Source: Caldimonas sp.
GTDB lineage: Bacteria > Pseudomonadota > Gammaproteobacteria > Burkholderiales > Burkholderiaceae_C
Assembly (NCBI GenBank): GCA_030150305.1
Contig: JASLGD010000628.1
Span: forward strand, 1 to 9,551
DNA: 9,551 nucleotides
Direction: 5' to 3'
Each line of letters starts with the position of its first letter. The stretch's first letter is position 1. The position numbers and the translations under genes were made by a program. Below are positions 1-5,074 of this stretch, piece after piece. Under the pieces are notes generated by a model, which saw only the letters and a program-made list of their open reading frames with translations, did no database searches and was not told the DNA's origin.

Positions 1-1583
1 GGGCGCGGCGCGAAGGTCGCGCCGCGCCCGGCGCTCGCGCCATCGCCCGTCTTGCGCGCCTTCGCCGGCTTGGCCGACGGGCGCGCCTTCGCCGCGACAG
101 CGACGGCGATCGGCTTTGCGGCCGCGTCGGCGGCCCGCGTCGCCGCGGCGAGCTCCCGCAGCTTCGTCATCGCCCGGCGCAGCTCGCCGCCGAGCTCGCC
201 GACGTCGGGCACCGCGCGCCGGCAGGCGATCAGCCCGAAGCAGAGCTGGTCGACGTGGCTCTGCACCGTGATGTTGAGGGCGACGCCATGGACGACGATC
301 GAGAGCGGGTAGTACTCGAGCATGCGCGCGCCGCACAGGTAGACCTCGACGCGCGAGCCGGGGACGTTCGAGATCGTGACGTTGGCCAGGCGCAGCCAGT
401 CGGCGATGCGCGAGCGGCCGTAGAGCGAAGCGAGGCCGCTCAGCAGCCACGGCGAGCCGAGCGACGGGAAGTCGGTCGGGATCACGCCGCGAAACGTTCC
501 CATCTGCTTCTTCATCGCCGACGTGCCGCGCTGGATCGCGCGCATCCGCTCGGCGGGGTCGGCGAGCTCGGTGCCGAGATCGATCAGCGTTCCGGCGACC
601 TGGTTGTTGGCCGTCGTGTCGCCCTCCTGGCGCAGCGAGATGGGAACGCCGGCGACGAGCGACTGCGCGGGCAGCTCGCCCGACTCCTTGAGATACGCGC
701 GCAGCGCCGTGCTGCACAGCCAGAGGACGACGTCGTTGATCGACGCGCCGAGCGACTTGCCGATCGACTTGATCTCGCCGAGCGGCAGCGACACCGCGGC
801 GAACGCGCGCTGGTTGGTGATCGTGTGGTTGAACGGCGTCGCCGGCGCGAGCTTGAACGGGGTCGACGGCGCTTCGCCCTTGCGCGCCAGGCGCGCTTCG
901 CCGCTCTCGCCGCCGCGCTCGACGAGCGCCTCGCGGGTGGCGTCGAGCGCGGTGCGCGCGAGCCTGGGCAGCAGGCGCGCGGTCTGCACGATCTGCTGCG
1001 CCTGGTTCTGCAGCGCCGCCGCGAGCAGCTCGGCGACGCCGAGCTGGTACGTGTTGGCGCGCGCCTCGCGCGGCCGCTTGACCGCGCGCGGCTCGGGCGT
1101 CAGGTCGAACAGGCTCGTCGCCATCGCGACGCCGGCCTGGCCGTCGACCGCGGCGTGGTGGACCTTGCCGTAGAAGCCGATGCGGCCGTCGGCGAGGCCC
1201 TCGATGACGTAGAACTCCCAGAGCGGCCGCGAGCGGTCGAGCACCATCGAATGCAGGCGCGCCGCGAGCGTCTCGAGCTGCGCGAGCGAGCCCGGCTTGG
1301 GCAGCACGAGGTGGCGGACGTGGTAGTCGAGGTCGATGTCGTCGTCGTGGATCCAGACCGGGTTGGCAAGGTCGAACGGCATCAGCGCGAGCTTGCGCGT
1401 GAAGACGGGCGCGAGATGCATGCGCGCCGCGACGTGCGCCTTCACCGTCTCGTAGAACCCCTCGCCGCGATAGCCGGCCGGCGGCTCGAACAGGTTGAGG
1501 CTGCCGACGTGCATCGGCATCTCGGCGCTCTCCATGTGCAGGAACGCGCCGTCGACGATGCTCAGGTGTTTCATCTGGGTCAT
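1..1583 (-). CDS. Wax ester synthase / diacylglycerol acyltransferase (WS/DGAT family), 3' end cut by window edge
   Basis: Reading the minus strand from ATG at 1583 gives at least 527 codons open to the left edge. Family knowledge: these enzymes join an acyl-CoA to a long-chain alcohol or diacylglycerol, making wax esters or triacylglycerol at the inner membrane and lipid bodies. Seen: N-terminus MTQMKHLSIVDGAFLHMES followed by PMHVGSLNLFEPP, typical of the family. The catalytic HHxxxDG motif is H142-H143-A-A-V-D147-G148. A PLWEFYVIEG block precedes it, a conserved ND pair lies at N283-D284 in SINDVVLWLCSTALRAYL, and the C-terminal NVPG motif starts at N406. The recognisable domain ends near residue 475. 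After it comes a low-complexity Ala/Lys/Arg/Pro tail of at least 50 residues with no stop before the edge; most family members are about 450-500 residues long. The start is supported by GGAG (1591-1594) seven bases upstream. It is divergent from the gentisate genes, so probably controlled separately. Family assignment is firm; substrate preference is not determinable. Confidence 0.93.
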   Translation of the reverse strand, partial: MTQMKHLSIVDGAFLHMESAEMPMHVGSLNLFEPPAGYRGEGFYETVKAHVAARMHLAPVFTRKLALMPFDLANPVWIHDDDIDLDYHVRHLVLPKPGSLAQLETLAARLHSMVLDRSRPLWEFYVIEGLADGRIGFYGKVHHAAVDGQAGVAMATSLFDLTPEPRAVKRPREARANTYQLGVAELLAAALQNQAQQIVQTARLLPRLARTALDATREALVERGGESGEARLARKGEAPSTPFKLAPATPFNHTITNQRAFAAVSLPLGEIKSIGKSLGASINDVVLWLCSTALRAYLKESGELPAQSLVAGVPISLRQEGDTTANNQVAGTLIDLGTELADPAERMRAIQRGTSAMKKQMGTFRGVIPTDFPSLGSPWLLSGLASLYGRSRIADWLRLANVTISNVPGSRVEVYLCGARMLEYYPLSIVVHGVALNITVQSHVDQLCFGLIACRRAVPDVGELGGELRRAMTKLRELAAATRAADAAAKPIAVAVAAKARPSAKPAKARKTGDGASAGRGATFAPR

Positions 1584-1670
1584 GGCGCGGCTCCGGGAAG
1601 CGGTCCGATGTTGTAACCCTTCGCCCGTCGCGACGACAGCGGGGCTTGCACGGTGGCGCACAATCGTGCG
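1584..1670. promoter_or_regulatory. Divergent intergenic region between acyltransferase and gentisate dioxygenase
   Basis: This 87-base gap must hold the promoters for both divergent genes. On the minus strand a TACAAC hexamer (complement of about 1610-1615) resembles a -10 box but has no convincing -35 partner. On the plus strand TTGCAC at 1645-1650 resembles a -35 box but lies too close to the ATG at 1671 for an ordinary leader. A 10-base palindrome (CGTCGCGACG, 1626-1635) and a hairpin (1657-1670) are present. The promoter calls are weak; the divergent arrangement is certain. Confidence 0.45.
1657..1670 (+). promoter_or_regulatory. Inverted repeat directly abutting the dioxygenase ATG
   Basis: CGCAC-AATC-GTGCG forms a perfect 5-bp stem with a 4-base loop and ends on the base before the ATG at 1671. 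There is no clear Shine-Dalgarno sequence ahead of this ATG. The repeat could be a regulator half-site pair, an mRNA structure affecting initiation, or chance. If translation began at the in-frame GTG at 1653 the repeat would lie inside the coding region. Confidence 0.3.
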
Positions 1671-2735
1671 ATGGACCGTCACCCCGGCGCAGCGCAGGCG
1701 GCCGAACGTCGCGCGTTCTACGAGACGATCGACGCGCTCGGCATGACGCCGCTGTGGGAAGTGCTCGGCGCGCTCGTCCCGCCGGCGCCGAAGAGCCCGG
1801 TCGCGCCGGTGCATTTCCGCTACGACGCGATCCGGCCGCACGTGATGACCGCCGGGCAGCTGATCACCGCCGAGGAAGCCGAGCGCCGCGTCCTCGTCCT
1901 CGAGAACCCGGCGCTGCGCGGCCGTTCGTCGATCACGCAGTCGCTCTACGCCGGGCTGCAGCTGATCCTGCCGGGCGAGGTCGCGCCGGCGCACCGCCAC
2001 ACGCAGACGGCGCTGCGTCTCGTCCTCGACGGCGAAGGCGCATACACCGCGGTCGACGGCGAGCGCACGACGATGCGCTTCGGCGACTTCATCATCACGC
2101 CGTCGTGGACGTACCACGACCACGGCAACCTGGGGCAGGACCCGGTCGTCTGGCTCGACGGCCTCGACATCCCGCTCGTGCGCTTCCTCGACGCCGGCTT
2201 CGCCGAGAAGAGCACGGTCGCGTCGCGCAGCGCGACGCGGCCCGAAGGCGACGCGCTTTTTCGCTACGGCTACAACCTGCTGCCGCTCGACCACGCACCC
2301 GCGGCGTCGGAGCCATCGCGCGTCTTCGTCTACCCGTACGCGCGCACCCGCGAGGCGCTCGCCGGCATCGCGCGCGCCGACGCCGATCCGCACGTCGGCT
2401 GCAAGCTCCGCTACGTCAACCCGGCGACCGGTCGCTCGCCGATGCCGACGATCGGCACCTTCGCGCAACGGTTGCCGAAGGGGTTCGCGACCAAGCCGAT
2501 GAGAAGCAGCGACAGCACGGTCTACGTCTGCCTCGAGGGCTGCGGCCGCGCGACCATCGCGGCGAGCGGCGACGCGAACGAGGCGACGTTCGACTTCGCG
2601 CCGCGCGACGTCTTCGTCGTGCCGTCGTGGCGCGCGTTCACGCTCGCGGCTGTCGACGACACGTTCCTGTTCAGCTTTTCCGACCGACCGGTGCAGGAAG
2701 TGCTCGGCCTCTGGCGAGAGGAGCGGATGGAGTGA
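1671..2735 (+). CDS. gtdA: Gentisate 1,2-dioxygenase
   Basis: Predicted 354-residue cytoplasmic Fe(II) bicupin enzyme that cleaves gentisate (2,5-dihydroxybenzoate) between C1 and C2 with O2, giving maleylpyruvate. Seen: the N-terminal cupin carries AHRHTQTALRLVLDGEG and GDFIITPSWTYHDHGN, placing the probable three iron-binding histidines at H108, H110 and H149. The 41-residue interval from the first to the third matches what I recall for characterised gentisate dioxygenases. The C-terminal cupin (about 265-350) has no matching histidine set but keeps the family-typical DVFVVPSW and LFSFSDRPVQEVLGL blocks, as usual for this family. Start: ATG 1671 is chosen; GTG 1653 in frame would add six residues, and neither has a strong ribosome binding site. 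Its stop overlaps the next start, so the two genes are almost certainly co-translated. Salicylate or 1-hydroxy-2-naphthoate dioxygenases are close relatives, but the neighbouring 6-hydroxylase favours gentisate. The symbol gtdA is the generic family name; nagI and mhbD are also used. Confidence 0.93.
   Translation: MDRHPGAAQAAERRAFYETIDALGMTPLWEVLGALVPPAPKSPVAPVHFRYDAIRPHVMTAGQLITAEEAERRVLVLENPALRGRSSITQSLYAGLQLILPGEVAPAHRHTQTALRLVLDGEGAYTAVDGERTTMRFGDFIITPSWTYHDHGNLGQDPVVWLDGLDIPLVRFLDAGFAEKSTVASRSATRPEGDALFRYGYNLLPLDHAPAASEPSRVFVYPYARTREALAGIARADADPHVGCKLRYVNPATGRSPMPTIGTFAQRLPKGFATKPMRSSDSTVYVCLEGCGRATIAASGDANEATFDFAPRDVFVVPSWRAFTLAAVDDTFLFSFSDRPVQEVLGLWREERME
2719..2723 (+). promoter_or_regulatory. 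Shine-Dalgarno deciding the monooxygenase start
   Basis: AGGAG lies inside the last codons of the dioxygenase gene, eight bases before GTG 2732. This spacing supports the GTG as the true start and rules out reading the monooxygenase frame as a fusion extending back through the dioxygenase gene. An ATG at 2727 is in the dioxygenase frame and leads straight into its stop. Confidence 0.6.
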
Positions 2736-3928
2736 CGCTGCGCGCCGCCGCGCCTGTCATCGTCGCGGGCGGCGGCATCGGTGGTCTCGCCGCTGCGCTC
2801 GCGCTCGCCGGGCGCGGCTTTCGCGTCAAGGTCCTCGAGCAGTCGAGCGAGCTCGGCGAGATCGGCGCCGGCGTCCAGCTCGGGCCGAACGCGTTCGCCG
2901 CGTTCGACGCGCTCGGCGTCGGCGAGCAGGCGCGCGGCCGCGCCGTCTACATCGACCGTCTCGTGATGATGGACGCGGTCGACGAATCGGTCGTCGCCGA
3001 GGTGCCGACTGGCGATGCGTTTCGCGCCCGCTTCGGCAATCCGTACGCCGTGATCCACCGCGCCGACGTGCATCGCTCGCTGCTCGAGGGCGTGCGCGCG
3101 CGGGACGGCATCGAGGTGCTGACGTCGACCCGCGTCACCGGCTTCGCGCCGAGCGACGACGGCGTCGTCGTGTTCGACGCGAGCGGCGGCCGCCACGCCG
3201 GCATCGCGCTCGTCGGCTGCGACGGCGTCAAGTCGGCGGTGCGTGCGCAGACGGTCGGCGACGACGTGCGCGTCTCGGGCCACGTCGTCTATCGCGCGGT
3301 CGTCGACGTCGCCGACTTCCCCGCCGACCTGCGCTGGAACGCGGCTGCCGTCTGGGCCGGGCCGAACTGCCATCTCGTGCACTATCCGCTGCGCGGCGGT
3401 GAGCAATACAACGTCGTCGTCACCTTCCACAGCCGCAAGCCCGAGACGTGGAGCGTCAGCGAAGGCAGCCAGGAAGAGGTGCTGTCGTACTTCGACGGCA
3501 TCGCGCCGCGGCCGCGGCGGCTGTTGCAGCTGCCCAAGAGCTGGAAGCGCTGGGCGACCGCCGACCGCGCCCCGATCGAGCGCTGGACGCACGGCCGCAC
3601 GACGCTGCTCGGCGACGCCGCGCATCCGCTGCTGCAGTACCTCGCGCAAGGCGCGTGCATGGCGATCGAGGACGCGGTGACGCTCGGCCGCGCCCTCGCC
3701 GCGTGCGACGACGACGTCGACGCCGCCTTCGCGCTCTACGACCGGTCGCGCGTCGCCCGGACCGCGCGCGTCGTGCTGATGACGCGCGAGATGGGGCGCC
3801 TCTACCACGCGCACGGCGTCGAGCGCCTCGTCCGCAACGATCTCTGGCGCGGCCGCGCCCCGGAGCGCTTCTACGACGCGCTCGAGTGGCTCTACGGCTG
3901 GACGGCGGCGCGCGCGCTCGCGCATTGA
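2732..3928 (+). CDS. FAD-dependent monooxygenase, probable 3-hydroxybenzoate 6-hydroxylase
   Basis: 398-residue single-component flavoprotein of the group A aromatic hydroxylases. Predicted reaction: 3-hydroxybenzoate + NAD(P)H + O2 to gentisate, feeding the dioxygenase upstream. Seen: Rossmann FAD motif GGGIGG at residues 13-18, with E36 at the end of the second strand (VLEQ) for the ribose; the DG motif around D164 (GCDGVKSAVR); and the GD motif G294-D295 in LLGDAAHPLLQYLAQGACM. H298 and Q302 in this last block sit near the position where the 3-hydroxybenzoate 6-hydroxylase of Rhodococcus jostii has an active-site glutamine, though I could not run an alignment. The length and blocks such as EIGAGVQLGPNAF and NPYAVIHRADVHRSLLEG match enzymes named NagX, XlnD or MhbM. 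GTG start overlaps the dioxygenase TGA (GTGA, 2732-2735), indicating translational coupling. Salicylate 1-hydroxylase is the main alternative; it is less likely because its product, catechol, would not be used by the neighbour. Confidence 0.87.
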   Translation: MTLRAAAPVIVAGGGIGGLAAALALAGRGFRVKVLEQSSELGEIGAGVQLGPNAFAAFDALGVGEQARGRAVYIDRLVMMDAVDESVVAEVPTGDAFRARFGNPYAVIHRADVHRSLLEGVRARDGIEVLTSTRVTGFAPSDDGVVVFDASGGRHAGIALVGCDGVKSAVRAQTVGDDVRVSGHVVYRAVVDVADFPADLRWNAAAVWAGPNCHLVHYPLRGGEQYNVVVTFHSRKPETWSVSEGSQEEVLSYFDGIAPRPRRLLQLPKSWKRWATADRAPIERWTHGRTTLLGDAAHPLLQYLAQGACMAIEDAVTLGRALAACDDDVDAAFALYDRSRVARTARVVLMTREMGRLYHAHGVERLVRNDLWRGRAPERFYDALEWLYGWTAARALAH

Positions 3929-3972
3929 CGGCGCGCTCGCTCGGGCATCGATCACGCGGGTAAACACTCGGC

Positions 3973-3988
3973 GGCGGCGTTCGCCGCC
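3973..3988 (+). terminator. GC hairpin between the aromatic genes and the TRAP genes
   Basis: GGCGGC-GTTC-GCCGCC forms a 6-bp all-GC stem with a 4-base loop, 44 bases past the monooxygenase stop. No T-run follows, so it is not a canonical Rho-independent terminator. It may act as an mRNA 3' end barrier or attenuator. GCC/GCG-rich inverted repeats are common by chance at this base composition. Confidence 0.3.
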
Positions 3989-3997
3989 TCGATACAG

Positions 3998-4020
3998 TGG
4001 AACGGTTCAGTAAACCGATA
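3998..4020 (+). promoter_or_regulatory. Candidate operator upstream of the TRAP genes
   Basis: This patch, within a stretch (about 3990-4035) clearly poorer in GC than its surroundings, holds overlapping symmetric elements. CGGTT (4003-4007) and AACCG (4013-4017) are perfect inverted repeats five bases apart. TGGAACGGTTCA (3998-4009) is an imperfect palindrome centred on CG, the general form of LacI-family operators (TGnAnCGnTnCA). A LacI-family regulator is encoded three genes downstream in the same unit, so autoregulation is plausible. The site lies 19 to 41 bases before the chosen start, where a repressor could block transcription. The link to that regulator is inference. Confidence 0.4.
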
Positions 4021-4026
4021 CACAAC

Positions 4027-4030
4027 GGAG
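4027..4030 (+). promoter_or_regulatory. Shine-Dalgarno deciding the binding-protein start
   Basis: GGAG ends eight bases before ATG 4039. The in-frame ATG at 4033 would leave only two bases, and the in-frame GTG at 3997 lies upstream of this site, so 4039 is the best start. Confidence 0.55.
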
Positions 4031-4038
4031 ACATGTCG

Positions 4039-5070
4039 ATGGCCCCAGCCGCTCTTGCCCCGCGTCGCCGCCTCCTTCGCCTCGCCGGCGCCGCCGCGGC
4101 CATCGGCGCGCTGCCCGCGCTCGCGCGCGCGCAGTCGCGCGTCACGCTGCGCTTCTCGTCGTCGATGGTCGCCGACCAGAACGCCGCCCACTTCGTCTGG
4201 TACGAGCGCCTGCAGTCGAACCTGAAGACGGCGATGGGCGACGCGATCCACATCGACTACTTCCCGAACAACCAGCTCGGCAAGGAAAGCGACGTCGTCC
4301 AGCAGGTCAAGGTGGGCTCGGTCGACATGATGGTCTCGGGCTCGTCGATCTTCGCCACCGTCTGCCCCGAGCTCGGCATGCTCGACCTCGGCTACCTGTT
4401 CGACAACTACGCGCACGTCGCCAGGGCGATGGACGGCCCGTCGGGCGCCGCGCTGAACGAGATGCTGCAGAAGAGCTCGGGCTGCACGATCCTCACCTGG
4501 GCGTCGCACTTCGGGCCGCGCAGCGTCTACACGAAGATGCCGGTCAAGTCGCTCGCCGACGTCAAGGGCGTGAAGCTGCGCGTGCTGCCGACGCCGGCCT
4601 TCATCGAAACCTTCAAGGCGATGGGCGCGATTCCGACGCCGATCCCGTTCGGCGAGCTCTACATGGCCGCGCAGACCGGCGTCGTCGACGGCTTCGAGCA
4701 CGATGCCGCGACGGTGCTCGCGAGCAAGCTCGACGAGGTCGTCAAGTCGTGCTGGCTGACCGAGCACCTGTTCAGCCCGATGGTCGTCGTGATCGGCAAG
4801 CGCGGCATGGACAAGATCCCCGCCGATCTGAAGCCCGCGTTCCAGAAAGCGGTGGCGGAGGCGACCGCGCAGCAGCGCGCGATCGCGAGCGACAAGGGCG
4901 CCGCGGCGATCGACGAGCTGAAGAAGAAGGGCATCGCGTTCCACCCGATGTCGGCGGCCGACCGCGCGACCGTGCGCCAGGCGATGAGCAGCGGGCTGTG
5001 GGCGGCGTTCGCGAAGCAGTACCCACCGACGGCGCCGCTCTTCGCCGCGATCCAGTCGGCGCGCGCCTGA
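4039..5070 (+). CDS. TRAP transporter periplasmic solute-binding protein (DctP family)
   Basis: 343-residue exported protein that would capture an organic acid in the periplasm and deliver it to the permease encoded next. Seen: an N-terminal signal with PRRRLLRLAG, a hydrophobic Ala-rich stretch and a likely cleavage after ALARA (about residue 30). The twin arginines followed by x-L-L-R resemble a Tat signal, though a Sec signal cannot be excluded. The mature part has the DctP hallmarks: YFPNNQLGKESDVVQQVKVG, then KSLADVKGVKLRV with R181, which corresponds to the conserved arginine that salt-bridges substrate carboxylates in this family, then GELYMAAQTGVVDGFE. Total length is normal. It lies 110 bases after the monooxygenase gene and four bases before the permease gene. 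The carboxylate-binding arginine predicts an acid substrate. Candidates are 3-hydroxybenzoate or gentisate (from the upstream genes) or a 2-hydroxyacid (from the downstream dehydrogenase). No symbol is given because dctP implies C4-dicarboxylates. Confidence 0.92.
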   Translation: MAPAALAPRRRLLRLAGAAAAIGALPALARAQSRVTLRFSSSMVADQNAAHFVWYERLQSNLKTAMGDAIHIDYFPNNQLGKESDVVQQVKVGSVDMMVSGSSIFATVCPELGMLDLGYLFDNYAHVARAMDGPSGAALNEMLQKSSGCTILTWASHFGPRSVYTKMPVKSLADVKGVKLRVLPTPAFIETFKAMGAIPTPIPFGELYMAAQTGVVDGFEHDAATVLASKLDEVVKSCWLTEHLFSPMVVVIGKRGMDKIPADLKPAFQKAVAEATAQQRAIASDKGAAAIDELKKKGIAFHPMSAADRATVRQAMSSGLWAAFAKQYPPTAPLFAAIQSARA

Positions 5071-5074
5071 GGCC

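Noticed and set aside
255..1616. 453-codon plus-strand open frame rich in Arg, Ala, Glu and Asp
   Set aside because: It is the antisense shadow of the acyltransferase; composition is that of a high-GC off-frame reading and no family motifs appear.
1626..1635. Perfect 10-base palindrome CGTCGCGACG
   Set aside because: GTCGCGAC-type palindromes are expected often at this base composition; nothing further supports a site.
1646..3928. 760-codon open frame that looks like a fusion ending in the FAD monooxygenase
   Set aside because: The first 362 codons are an off-frame reading of the dioxygenase gene, Arg/Ala-rich with no domain. The real start is GTG 2732 with AGGAG upstream.
2522..3967. 481-codon minus-strand open frame opposite the monooxygenase
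   Set aside because: Antisense shadow; the plus strand holds a complete flavoprotein with FAD motifs.
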